From Euzebyella saccharophila (lineage in GTDB: Bacteria; Bacteroidota; Bacteroidia; Flavobacteriales; Flavobacteriaceae), in NCBI RefSeq assembly GCF_014855495.1, contig NZ_JACYFJ010000001.1, positions 1,054,001-1,118,000 on the forward strand: a DNA stretch of 64,000 nt, written 5' to 3'. The notes beneath the pieces are model-generated. The model had not been told where the DNA came from. It did not search any database and saw nothing but the letters and a program-made list of their open reading frames with translations. The position numbers were made by a program, and so were the translations under genes. Below, in pieces: positions 16,225 through 24,652 of this stretch. Positions within the stretch are counted from its first letter, which is position 1; each line of letters opens with the position of its first letter.

Positions 16225-17447
16225 TAGTTACTCGCTTTTTTTAATATGAGAGCGGAATTCGTTCCGCCAAAACCGAATGAGTTAGACAAAAATACATCAA
16301 TTTTTTTATTTAAGGTTTCCTTAACAATGTTTAATTTTTTAGAGTCCTCATCCGGATTTTTAAGATTGATATTAGGAGCTATGAACGAATTTTCCATCAT
16401 AATTAGGGAGTACACAATTTCACTGGCTCCGGCCATCCAACATTCGTGGCCGGTCATGGATTTAGTGGAACTTACATGTGGGTTGCTTTCCCCAAAAACA
16501 TCATATATGGCTTTTGCCTCATTGGCATCGCCTACGGGGGTTGAAGTGGCATGCGCGTTTACATAATCCACCTCAGAGGCCTGCATATTGGCATCTTCCA
16601 GAGCTCGTTTCATTGCCCTTGCGGGACCCTCTACGTTGGGTGTGGAAATATGGTCGCCATTAGAAGAAAAACCGTATCCCACAACTTCGGCGAGGATTGT
16701 TGCCCCTCTTTTTATGGCAGATTCATAACTCTCTACAACTAGCGTGGCACCACCTCCACTTGGCACAAGTCCATTTCTGTCTTTGTCAAAAGGTTTGGAA
16801 GCCTCCTCAGGGTTTTCCGTATTAACGGCAAATACGCCTAGACCGTCAAAACTGGCCATTGATTCTTTATTGATTTCTTGGGCACCACCGGCTATGATAC
16901 AATCTTGAAGGCCGCTTTTAATTAAATGATACGCAAGGCCAACGGAGTGTGATCCACTGGCGCAAGCTGCGCTTATGGATAAATTAATTCCTTTTAATTT
17001 AAAAATAGTAGATAGGTTCATGGTTACCGTAGAGTTCATGGCCTTGAAAATGGCTCCTGAACCTACCAAGGTTGTATCTCCTTTTTCCCTGATGATGTCT
17101 ATAGATTCTACGGTTGCTTTTGCCGTACTGTCATTGCCATAAAGAATTCCTATTTCATTTTTTTCCATGAAATCCTCATCAATTTTGGCCATTTGCAGTG
17201 CTTCCATAGTGGCCATATAAGCGTATTGGGCTTCTTGGCCCATGCTCACACGTTGCCTTCTTGAAAGTAGTTTTTTTAAATCCGGTTCCTCAACATAACC
17301 GGTAATAGGAGATCGATAGCCAAAAGAAGCTCTTTCGGGATCATAAATGATTCCGGATTTTCCTTCGTATAGCGATTTTTTTACTTCTTCTAGGTTTTTT
17401 CCGATGCATGAATAAATGCCCATGCCCGTAATAACTACTCTCCTCAT
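16224..17447 (-). CDS. Beta-ketoacyl-ACP synthase, third FabF/FabB-like enzyme
   Basis: 407 residues starting MRRVVITGMG. Catalytic residues are Cys162 (SAACASGS), His299 (NAHATSTP) and His334 (MTGHECWMAG). The ATSTP and ECWMAG variants and overall style are FabB-like. Aryl polyene systems use a FabB-like ketosynthase (ApeR type) alongside the KS-CLF pair. It is the first gene of the long minus-strand operon, and the region ahead of it (17448-17540) must carry its promoter, though no clean TAnnTTTG box is seen there. Confidence 0.9.
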   Translation of the reverse strand: MRRVVITGMGIYSCIGKNLEEVKKSLYEGKSGIIYDPERASFGYRSPITGYVEEPDLKKLLSRRQRVSMGQEAQYAYMATMEALQMAKIDEDFMEKNEIGILYGNDSTAKATVESIDIIREKGDTTLVGSGAIFKAMNSTVTMNLSTIFKLKGINLSISAACASGSHSVGLAYHLIKSGLQDCIIAGGAQEINKESMASFDGLGVFAVNTENPEEASKPFDKDRNGLVPSGGGATLVVESYESAIKRGATILAEVVGYGFSSNGDHISTPNVEGPARAMKRALEDANMQASEVDYVNAHATSTPVGDANEAKAIYDVFGESNPHVSSTKSMTGHECWMAGASEIVYSLIMMENSFIAPNINLKNPDEDSKKLNIVKETLNKKIDVFLSNSFGFGGTNSALILKKASN

Positions 17448-17540
17448 TCTGTCACTGTAGATGTTGGTATGCTAACCTAATATAATAAAGTTCTTGCTTT
17501 TAACGGTTTATTAGTACGAAAATTGCCAAGGTCTTAGATA

Positions 17541-17594
17541 TAAAAAGACACTGATAGTTGATGGTCAAATAGGTAGGGTCTTAACTATCAGTGT
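17541..17594 (-). terminator. Rho-independent terminator after the ammonia-lyase/WG/fabG unit
   Basis: Perfect 12-bp inverted repeat (ACACTGATAGTT at 17548-17559 and its complement at 17583-17594) with a 23-nt loop. On the minus strand it is followed by CTTTTTAT. It sits 18 nt after the fabG stop and separates that unit from the operon starting at 17447. Confidence 0.8.
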
Positions 17595-17612
17595 GATATC
17601 CTCAATTGGAAG

Positions 17613-18359
17613 TTAGGAATATATACCGCCGTTAATGTTGATTACTTCGCCGGTGATGTATCCTGATTTTTGGGATGCTAGAAATGAAACTACATGGGCA
17701 ACCTCTTCTGCAGTTCCAAACCTGTTGGCGGGAATCATTTTTTTAAGTTCTCTTTCATCCAAATCTTCGGTCATATCTGTTTTAATAAAACCGGGCGCCA
17801 CGGCATTTACGGTCACTTTTCTTTTGGCCACTTCTTGTGCCAAGGCTTTTGTAGCACCAATTACCGCACCTTTGGCAGCGGAATAATTGGTTTGCCCTGG
17901 GGTGCCTTTTTGTCCGGAAACCGAAACCATATTAATTATCCTACCGTATTTGTTTACCAGTAGGTTCTGGATGAGGGCGTTGGTAACGTTATAGAATCCG
18001 TTAAGGCTGGTCTCAATAACCTTGGACCAATCTTCCATTGGCATCCACATGAACAAACCGTCTTTGGTAATGCCGGCATTGTTGATTAACACCTCTATGA
18101 CGGCATTTTTATGTTGGTCATGCCAATTTTCCAAAACACTTTTTACCTTATTGGCTTCGGTAACGTTGAATTGTATGACCTCACCGCTTCCACCAGCTTC
18201 TTCTACCAATTGAAGTGTCTCTTCCGCCGCTTCGCTATTGCTGTTATAATTGATAAGGATTTTATAATCTAAATCTTTGGCCAATTGCACACAAATGGCA
18301 CGGCCTATTCCGCGTGATCCACCTGTAACCAAAGCGTACTTCTCCTTTTCCTCTTTCAT
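17613..18359 (-). CDS. fabG: 3-oxoacyl-ACP reductase (FabG-like SDR)
   Basis: The ATG at 18359 (MKEEKEKYALVTGG) is the natural start; the longer frame to 18422 overlaps the WG-repeat gene. The 248-residue short-chain dehydrogenase has the NADPH loop GGSRGIG (13-19), NNAG (93-96) and the catalytic Ser146, Tyr159, Lys163. Within the cluster it would reduce beta-ketoacyl-ACP during polyene extension, the ApeQ-type step. It is co-directional with the ammonia-lyase and WG-repeat genes, 23 nt after the latter, and is followed by a strong terminator. Confidence 0.9.
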   Translation of the reverse strand: MKEEKEKYALVTGGSRGIGRAICVQLAKDLDYKILINYNSNSEAAEETLQLVEEAGGSGEVIQFNVTEANKVKSVLENWHDQHKNAVIEVLINNAGITKDGLFMWMPMEDWSKVIETSLNGFYNVTNALIQNLLVNKYGRIINMVSVSGQKGTPGQTNYSAAKGAVIGATKALAQEVAKRKVTVNAVAPGFIKTDMTEDLDERELKKMIPANRFGTAEEVAHVVSFLASQKSGYITGEVININGGIYS

Positions 18360-18382
18360 CCCCAATTTTAAATTTATACCAT

Positions 18383-19510
18383 TTACTCTATGGATGTGAA
18401 CGGCTCCGCATTTTGGAACCATTTATCCGCCAGTAATTTTCCGTTTTTATCCAAGAAACCCCAACCTTTTTTGGTTTTTACCCTAGCGAGACCATTGATG
18501 AAGCCCTTGGAATCATTTCCTGCCAAAAATGCCAAACCGGCCGTAATATCATATTCCAACGGGATAATTTCTTTTCCGGAAGTGTCTATAAAGCCCCATT
18601 GTTTCTGCTTTACAGGCGCCATTCCATTTTCAGCGAATACTTCTGCGTCCCTATATTGTGCTTCAATGACCATTTCTCCCTTTTCATTAATGTATCCCCA
18701 GCTTTTTCCTTCCGCTACGGGAGCCAACCCTTTGACAAAGGCCCTTGCCTTATCAAATTGCGGTTCTATTACCCATTTTCCCTGGTTGTTTACAAAGCCT
18801 ATTTTTTTGTCCTTTCTGGCATAGGTTAAATTGGAGTTTCCATAAAAACCCCAAACCTTGTCCGCACCTTCTATGGGATTAAACTTGCCATTGGCAATAA
18901 TACCGTAAGAGCCACCTTTCATTCCTTCCACACCGCTGGTGTGATATTCGTTGCCAATTTCTTCGTATTCCACAGGTATAACAACTTTGCCTTTAGAATC
19001 TATCATGCCCCACAGATCCCCTTTTTGTACCTTGGCATGTCCATTTCTGAATTTTTTAATAGCGTCATAAGTAGGTTCAAGTACAACTTTTCCATTTGTG
19101 CCAATTAATCCTATTTTATCTCCATTTCTATAAAGTGCCACCCCATCTTCAAAATCATAATATTTTTCCGCGGAGGGTACTTCCAACTTCTTCCCTGTTT
19201 TGTCTATGTAATGCCAGTCACCATTCTCCGAAACCATGGCGTATCCAGAATCAAAATATTTGACCTTTTCAAATTTGGGTTCTATGGCCCAATCCCCATT
19301 GGGTTTTATGTACCCCCATTGCTTGTCCTTTATAGCGGCCGCCAAGCCATTGGAGAACGTTTTGGCATTGTCAAACTTGGGTTCAATTACATAATTCCCC
19401 GTTTTGTCTATGTAGCCGAACTTTCCATCTTCCCGTACCAATGAAAGTTCTTGAGCGTAGATGATAACCGAATTAAATGCCAGAAGCAGTAAAAAAATCT
19501 TTGTTTTCAT
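18383..19510 (-). CDS. Secreted WG-repeat protein
   Basis: The ATG at 19510 gives a 375-residue protein with a Sec signal (MKTKIFLLLLAFNSVIIYAQ). The longer frame from 19561 has no signal-like start. The mature protein consists of about eight WG repeats of roughly 45 residues, each with a GYIDKxGxxVIEPxFDxAxxFxxGLA-like pattern (KFGYIDKTGNYVIEPKF, QWGYIKPNGDWAIEPKF, KIGFVNNQGKWVIEPQF and others). WG repeats probably form a beta-rich binding surface; no catalytic site is visible. Its position between tyrosine ammonia-lyase and fabG suggests an envelope role in the pigment system, which is unproven. Confidence 0.85.
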   Translation of the reverse strand: MKTKIFLLLLAFNSVIIYAQELSLVREDGKFGYIDKTGNYVIEPKFDNAKTFSNGLAAAIKDKQWGYIKPNGDWAIEPKFEKVKYFDSGYAMVSENGDWHYIDKTGKKLEVPSAEKYYDFEDGVALYRNGDKIGLIGTNGKVVLEPTYDAIKKFRNGHAKVQKGDLWGMIDSKGKVVIPVEYEEIGNEYHTSGVEGMKGGSYGIIANGKFNPIEGADKVWGFYGNSNLTYARKDKKIGFVNNQGKWVIEPQFDKARAFVKGLAPVAEGKSWGYINEKGEMVIEAQYRDAEVFAENGMAPVKQKQWGFIDTSGKEIIPLEYDITAGLAFLAGNDSKGFINGLARVKTKKGWGFLDKNGKLLADKWFQNAEPFTSIE

Positions 19511-19588
19511 GATGTTAGAAATTTTAAATAACAACTTGTTTCTTTTTTTGGACCGAACCATAGCGGCGAAAAGAATGATAGCTGCTTT

Positions 19589-19605
19589 AAAAAGACCAAG
19601 GGGTC
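19589..19605 (-). terminator. Weak terminator-like hairpin after the ammonia-lyase gene
   Basis: On the minus strand GACC, a CCTT loop and GGTC are followed by TTTTT, 21 nt past the ammonia-lyase stop. The stem is only 4 bp, so it may cause partial read-through into the WG-repeat gene rather than a full stop. Confidence 0.35.
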
Positions 19606-19625
19606 AATTGCTTTCCGCTCTATAG

Positions 19626-21158
19626 TTACTTGTTCCTATGGTTAGTGATGAATTCTTTCACTTGGTTAACATAGGGATACATAATCATATCCTCTTTGAA
19701 CGGGGGAACTATTTTTCTGACGGCATCGTACATGTTTTTTGTTTTTGTAGATACCTTGTCCTGAACACTAAGATACTCAATTGCCTGTACTACTGTAATC
19801 ATTTCAATGGCAATAATTTCAAAGGCATTTTCAATCACTTTTTTGGTAATTAAAGCGGCATTGGTGCCCATGCTAACAATATCCTGATTGTCATTATTAT
19901 TAGGAATGCTATGAACGTACATTGGGTTGGAGAGCATTTGGTTCTCTGCGGTGGTTGAGGTGGCGGTAAACTGTACTCCTTGCATGCCAAAATTTAGTCC
20001 TAATGTGCCTAGGTTAACGAACGGAGGCAGGATGTCATTTAATTTGGAGTTCATTAAATAGTTTAATTGGCGCTCTGCCAACATGCTCATTTTGGTGACT
20101 ACAATCTTAAGTTTGTCCATTTCCAGAGAAACATAGTCGCCATGAAAATTTCCGCCGTGGTAAACGTTCTTTTTATCAACATCCACAATGGGGTTGTCAT
20201 TGGCGGAGTTTACTTCTTCAATAAGTATGCGTTGTACATCGTTAAGGGTATCCAGCACGGGGCCTAAGATTTGAGGTACGCATCTTATGGAATAATATTC
20301 TTGGACTTTTTCCTCAAAAACAGAAACATGACCGTTGGTGTCCGTATAAAGATGGTGTTCCCTTTTTCTGGTTAATGTACTGTCTTTAAGGTGGCTTCGC
20401 ATGGCCCTGGCAATTTCACGCTGCCCCTTATGCATTTTAGTGAAATTCAGTTCTTCGGATAAGTGGTCATCATAAGCCTGCATTATTTCATTTATGGCAG
20501 AGGAACATGAAATCATCCACTCCAGAAGCCTACGGGTGTAAATGGCGTTTACAATTCCAATACCGGTCATAACCGAGGTTCCATTGATTAGGCCCAGCCC
20601 TTCACGAAGCTCCACTTTAATGGGGTCAACACCCTCCTCTTTAAAAACCTCCACTGTTGGTCTCCTTTTTCCTTTGTGAAAAACTTCGCCCTCACCAATC
20701 AAAACCAATGCTAAATGGGCCAATTGAACTAAGTCGCCACTAGCTCCAACCCCTCCGTGTTCGTAAATAAGCGGAGTAATATTTTTGTTGATCAAATCTG
20801 TCATGGTCTTCATGACAGAAACATGAACTCCAGAATTACCAAGACTCAAGGTGTTGAGCCGGGCCAGCATTGCGGCCCTTACATGTTTCTCCGGAATAGG
20901 GTTACCGCTACCTGATGCATGACTGCGAATTAAGTTGTATTGCAGCTGAAGGGTTTCGGAATCTTTTATTTTATATTGTGCCATGGGGCCGAAACCTGTA
21001 TTGACACCGTAAATAACTTTGTTCTTGGAGAACTCCTTTAAAAAATCAAAACTGTTTTTTACGGTCTCCAGGACCTCCTCATTTACGGAAAGGGGTTCAT
21101 TGTCAAAAATTACACTATAGAACTCTTCAATTCCTAACTTTCCTTTTATTTCTGGCAT
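19626..21158 (-). CDS. Tyrosine ammonia-lyase (HAL/PAL/TAL family)
   Basis: 510 residues. The MIO prosthetic group forms from Ala139-Ser140-Gly141 in GGVGASGDL. Tyr50 lies in VIYGVNTGFGPMAQY and His80 in IRSHASG at the substrate-selectivity site. As I recall the Flavobacterium johnsoniae TAL, the two match closely through long stretches (NKVIYGVNTGFGPMAQY, GNFHGDY, PNNNDNQDIVSMGTN). It would convert L-tyrosine to 4-coumarate, the aryl starter of flexirubins. Histidine ammonia-lyase is the fallback call. It heads the minus-strand unit with the WG-repeat and fabG genes. Confidence 0.9.
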   Translation of the reverse strand: MPEIKGKLGIEEFYSVIFDNEPLSVNEEVLETVKNSFDFLKEFSKNKVIYGVNTGFGPMAQYKIKDSETLQLQYNLIRSHASGSGNPIPEKHVRAAMLARLNTLSLGNSGVHVSVMKTMTDLINKNITPLIYEHGGVGASGDLVQLAHLALVLIGEGEVFHKGKRRPTVEVFKEEGVDPIKVELREGLGLINGTSVMTGIGIVNAIYTRRLLEWMISCSSAINEIMQAYDDHLSEELNFTKMHKGQREIARAMRSHLKDSTLTRKREHHLYTDTNGHVSVFEEKVQEYYSIRCVPQILGPVLDTLNDVQRILIEEVNSANDNPIVDVDKKNVYHGGNFHGDYVSLEMDKLKIVVTKMSMLAERQLNYLMNSKLNDILPPFVNLGTLGLNFGMQGVQFTATSTTAENQMLSNPMYVHSIPNNNDNQDIVSMGTNAALITKKVIENAFEIIAIEMITVVQAIEYLSVQDKVSTKTKNMYDAVRKIVPPFKEDMIMYPYVNQVKEFITNHRNK

Positions 21159-21341
21159 TTTCTGGTTGGTGTTCGCTTATGGTTCTTGTATTTCGGGAGG
21201 GCTAAAATAAATAATTCAAGATGCAAATTACTAATAATTAGGTAAGGAATATTGTATTTTTACTCGAGAATTGAATGAAATTGTAGTTCTGGCTTGAATG
21301 AAAATTTAAGCGGAAGCTGTTTCTTTTTTAAAGAGTTGCAC

Positions 21342-22595
21342 ATGCAAAACCAATCTGTAGATGTTTTAATAATTGGGGCCGGACCGTCTGGAGCAGTATC
21401 TGCTGCGTATCTGCACAAGCAGGGGTTCCAAGTGAAAGTGGTGGAGAAAAGTAAATTTCCCAGATTTGTCATCGGTGAAAGTTTGTTGCCAAGGTGCATG
21501 GACCATTTTGAGGAAGTTGGATTGTTGAATGCTTTAAAAGCAAAGAACTTTGAGGTGAAAGCGGGAGCGCGATTTATGCGAGGTGAGAAGATTTGTAATT
21601 TCGATTTTAGCAAAAAGTTTACCGAGGGTTGGGATTGGACCTGGCAGGTACCTCGCGCCGATTTTGATAAAACCCTAACCGATACTTTAGAAAGCTGGGG
21701 CGTTGACATCGCCTTTGAACAAGAAGTGGTTGGAGTTGATTTTAAAGGAAGCGATTCTATAACTACCCTAAAGGACAAAGACGGAAGCCTTTCGGCCATC
21801 GAAGCGAAATTTATTATAGATTCTAGCGGCCATGGTAGGGTTTTGCCAAGGCTTTTAGACCTTGACAAACCTTCTGATATCGGCCGGCATTCGTCTATTT
21901 TTACCCATGTAAAAGATAGCAAAAGGCCAGAGGGACGGGAGGGTACCATCATCACTTTTGATATTGTAAGTTTGGATACTTGGTTGTGGGTCATTCCTTT
22001 TTCCAATGGTTACACGAGCATTGGCTTTGTAGGGCCTTCGGATTATATCGATTCTTTTTCTGGAAGCAACACCGAAAAACTTCAAGAAATGATGAAGTTG
22101 TCTGATTATTACTTTGATAGGTTCGATGGTCTTGCATATGAATTTGAGCCAGTAGTCATTAAAAATATCGCCAAATCGGTGAAAAAATTATACGGTGAAG
22201 GATTTGCCCTAACAGGAAATAGTGCCGAGTTCTTAGATCCCGTATTTTCATCAGGGGTCACCTTCGCTACGGAATCTTCATTGGTCGCTTCTAAATTAAT
22301 AGCCAGACAGCTTTCCGGGGAAAAGGTAGATTGGGAAACGGAGTATTCCGATTATATGAAACAGGGTGTAGAAGTGTTTGCTACTTACGTGAAAGAATGG
22401 TATACGGGCAATTTGCAGACTATTTTCTTCGATAGTAATGACAATCCTGTGATTAAAGCGCAGATTTGTGCAGTTTTGGCCGGTTATGTTTGGGATAGGG
22501 AAAATCCCTTTGTGAAAAACCACCACCGATTGGTAAAAACCGTGGCCCGAATTGCCGAAATGGAAAAAGAGGCCGATTCATCCATAGAATCATAA
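21342..22595 (+). CDS. FAD-dependent halogenase-like oxidoreductase
   Basis: The ATG at 21342 (MQNQSVDVLIIGAGPSG) gives 417 residues; the frame upstream to 21294 lacks homology. FAD-binding GAGPSG is at 12-17. Phenol/pyrrole-type halogenase features follow: KFPRFVIGESLLP (38-50), the candidate catalytic Lys73 in EVKAGARF, QVPRADFD, WLWVIP (214-219) matching WxWxIP, and EFLDPVFSSG (296-305). It may chlorinate or hydroxylate the phenol ring; chlorinated flexirubins are known. The gene is transcribed away from the ammonia-lyase gene across a 183-bp shared region. Confidence 0.85.
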   Translation: MQNQSVDVLIIGAGPSGAVSAAYLHKQGFQVKVVEKSKFPRFVIGESLLPRCMDHFEEVGLLNALKAKNFEVKAGARFMRGEKICNFDFSKKFTEGWDWTWQVPRADFDKTLTDTLESWGVDIAFEQEVVGVDFKGSDSITTLKDKDGSLSAIEAKFIIDSSGHGRVLPRLLDLDKPSDIGRHSSIFTHVKDSKRPEGREGTIITFDIVSLDTWLWVIPFSNGYTSIGFVGPSDYIDSFSGSNTEKLQEMMKLSDYYFDRFDGLAYEFEPVVIKNIAKSVKKLYGEGFALTGNSAEFLDPVFSSGVTFATESSLVASKLIARQLSGEKVDWETEYSDYMKQGVEVFATYVKEWYTGNLQTIFFDSNDNPVIKAQICAVLAGYVWDRENPFVKNHHRLVKTVARIAEMEKEADSSIES

Positions 22596-22598
22596 ATA

Positions 22599-22630
22599 TA
22601 AGAGAAACGGCCCTCTCGTTTTTTTTAATG
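22599..22630 (+). terminator. Probable terminator after the halogenase-like gene
   Basis: AGAAACG pairs with CGTTTTT around a GCCCTCT loop and runs into eight T residues, just past the stop at 22595 and before a convergent gene. The stem is short (7 bp with one G-T pair). Confidence 0.5.
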
Positions 22631-23242
22631 CTAAAAACGCTTAGCTTTTTTCAAAATGAGTCTGGCAAAAGACTTGCCTGTTTTGGCGTATCCTTCACCC
22701 AAGCGGTCTTCATTGCTAAAACTACTTCCCCATTGATCGCCAGGGGCGTTTTCGCTGCTTACTTCGGCCAATACGTTGTCATTATTGGAGGTTTCGACAA
22801 ATTTGAGGTTGGTAGTCACCTTTGCCGGTTGTTTCATAACTCCTGCATCCCAACCTGGGTAGACCCAGATGGTTTCAACGATTAAAGTGTATTTGGCTTC
22901 CGGTACGTTTTCTTTAAAGGCAATGCCGTGGTCATCGTAGAAATATCGGTTCATAAGCTCTAAAAATTTGGGCTGCCAAATAAGTTCAGGGGCAGAGACC
23001 CATTTTTTCTTCCACGCTTCTCCCTTACCTGGGGATTTCTCTTCCAGTTCGGCCGAGTGTTCCTGTATGTATTGGTCTTGAGGAATATTCTTTTTGAGGA
23101 GTTTCATATCGTCATAAACAAACTCGACGTTTATTTCGTTTTGCCCCGGTAAAAAATCGAAATTTCCTTCTTGAATCTTCATTTTTTGCGAATAGCCTAA
23201 CGCAGCTATACAAAATAGTAGGATGGTGATGCTATTTTTCAT
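22631..23242 (-). CDS. Secreted protein of unknown function
   Basis: 203 residues with a Sec signal (MKNSITILLFCIAALGYSQ). The mature part has no motif I recognise. Visible features are a basic/acidic middle (EEKSPGKGEAWKKKW), an aromatic strand set (YTLIVETIWVYPGWDAGV), and a C-terminal ARLILKKAKRF. It reads like a periplasmic or surface beta-sandwich protein. It is convergent with the halogenase-like gene and is not obviously part of the pigment cluster. Confidence 0.7.
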   Translation of the reverse strand: MKNSITILLFCIAALGYSQKMKIQEGNFDFLPGQNEINVEFVYDDMKLLKKNIPQDQYIQEHSAELEEKSPGKGEAWKKKWVSAPELIWQPKFLELMNRYFYDDHGIAFKENVPEAKYTLIVETIWVYPGWDAGVMKQPAKVTTNLKFVETSNNDNVLAEVSSENAPGDQWGSSFSNEDRLGEGYAKTGKSFARLILKKAKRF

Positions 23243-23303
23243 AATAGATAATTTTTGTTTCCCTTTTATGGAAGAAGAACTAAAAGGTTAACATGGATTC
23301 TTG

Positions 23304-24593
23304 TTAATCATCAATGGCGGCAAAAACCATTTGACGAAATTTCCATCTGGTTTCGTCCCTAACTTCGCCTTGGGTTTGTTTCATTAGAATACCTATTACC
23401 TGCTCTTCGGGGTCGGCAAAGTATTGGGTATTGAAATAGCCTCCCCAATCAAAAGTGCCTATACTGCCATGTCCGCCATTGGTTAGTCCTGTTTGGTTCA
23501 CAATGCCAAAAGCAAGTCCGTAGTCCCTATTTTTGTCCGTAAATAACGATGCTGTTTGATTTTGCATCATAGTTTCAATGGTGGTTCTGCTTAAGATACG
23601 AGTTCCGTTCAATTCGCCACCGTTCAGGTACATTTGTAAAAACGTTGCATAGTCTTTTGCGGTACTTGATAGTCCTGCCCCACCTGAAAAGAAGCTTTGG
23701 GCTCCCTTTTTTGGGTAGTCCGTATCGTAAAAGGTAACCGGATATTTCTCCCATTTTCCATCATTTATCTGCTGTACGGTTACGAGTCTATCGTGTTTGT
23801 CCTTGGGTAAATAGAACCAGGTGTCATCCATTCCAAGAGGGTCGAAAATTCGGGTTCTCAAAAACTCATCGAAAGGTAGGCCTGAGACTATTTCGATAAA
23901 ATATCCCAATACATCAAGGCCTTCGCTATACACGTAGGCATCGCCAGGGTTATGGTGCAGTGGTAGCTTTGCCAATTTTTTTACGCTGCTCTCTATTGAA
24001 ATATTTTCTGTAGTGAAAAGGTCGGTAACACCAGCTTGCTTATAAATTTTTTTGAACCGTTCATCACCATCAATAACCCCGTAGCCCAAACCGGAAGTAT
24101 GTGTTAGTAAATGACGGATGGTAATTTCGTTTTTGGCCGGTCGGGTGGTGTAGGTGTCATTTAGAATGCTGTAAGAATCTAAGATTTGCGGGTCTTTGAA
24201 TTCAGGAATATATTTTGAAATGGGGTCGTCCAATTTAAACTTCCCTTCTTCCCAAAGCATCATAACAGCTGTGGAAGTTATAGCCTTGGTCTGCGAGGCA
24301 ATACGAAAAATCGTGTTTTTCTCCATGGCTTTCTTAGACCTGTTGTTTGCCATACCAAAAGCTTCATGAAAAACGATTTTACCATCTTTGGCAATGAGGG
24401 CGACAACGCCCGGAATCTGTTTTTCGTCAACGGCCTGTTGCAACATGTTGCCAATTTTGTTTAGCCTTTCTTGAGACATGCCTGCCTCCGCCGCTGAGGC
24501 TGATTGAAGGGGTGCCGATTTTTGAACGGACGGTGTTTGACTGAAAGAAACAAAACAAAAAAGAGAAAGTAGTAAAGTGGTTGATTTTTTCAT
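23304..24593 (-). CDS. Secreted serine hydrolase (class C beta-lactamase/esterase family)
   Basis: 429 residues with a Sec signal (MKKSTTLLLSLFCFVSFSQ). The nucleophile motif SxxK is SQTK (Ser100, Lys103), and Tyr222 in YSEGLDVLG fits the EstB-like tyrosine motif. GHGSIGTFDWGG near the C-terminus replaces the KTG box, as in esterase members. It probably hydrolyses esters or peptides in the periplasm rather than acting as a true beta-lactamase. A related lipoprotein is encoded at 39681. Confidence 0.87.
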   Translation of the reverse strand: MKKSTTLLLSLFCFVSFSQTPSVQKSAPLQSASAAEAGMSQERLNKIGNMLQQAVDEKQIPGVVALIAKDGKIVFHEAFGMANNRSKKAMEKNTIFRIASQTKAITSTAVMMLWEEGKFKLDDPISKYIPEFKDPQILDSYSILNDTYTTRPAKNEITIRHLLTHTSGLGYGVIDGDERFKKIYKQAGVTDLFTTENISIESSVKKLAKLPLHHNPGDAYVYSEGLDVLGYFIEIVSGLPFDEFLRTRIFDPLGMDDTWFYLPKDKHDRLVTVQQINDGKWEKYPVTFYDTDYPKKGAQSFFSGGAGLSSTAKDYATFLQMYLNGGELNGTRILSRTTIETMMQNQTASLFTDKNRDYGLAFGIVNQTGLTNGGHGSIGTFDWGGYFNTQYFADPEEQVIGILMKQTQGEVRDETRWKFRQMVFAAIDD

Positions 24594-24652
24594 GTTTGAA
24601 ATTTACCTAAAAATAGGCTTTTCTAACATGAAATAATAAGATTTGCAGAATA

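Noticed and set aside
19626-21158. Assignment of the ammonia-lyase as histidine ammonia-lyase of the hut pathway
   Set aside because: No urocanase, imidazolonepropionase or formiminoglutamase gene is nearby, and the sequence is much closer to the F. johnsoniae tyrosine enzyme.
21228-21245. Short palindrome CTAATAATTAG between the ammonia-lyase and halogenase-like genes
   Set aside because: Considered as a cluster operator; too short and AT-rich to separate from chance without comparison to relatives.
21260-22006. Minus-strand reading frame of 248 codons opposite the halogenase-like gene
   Set aside because: It is a shadow of the well-supported flavoprotein gene: low-complexity Ser/Pro composition, no motif, no start context.
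22628-22885. Plus-strand frame of 85 codons after the halogenase-like gene
   Set aside because: Overlaps a secreted protein gene with a clean signal peptide on the minus strand; no homology seen.
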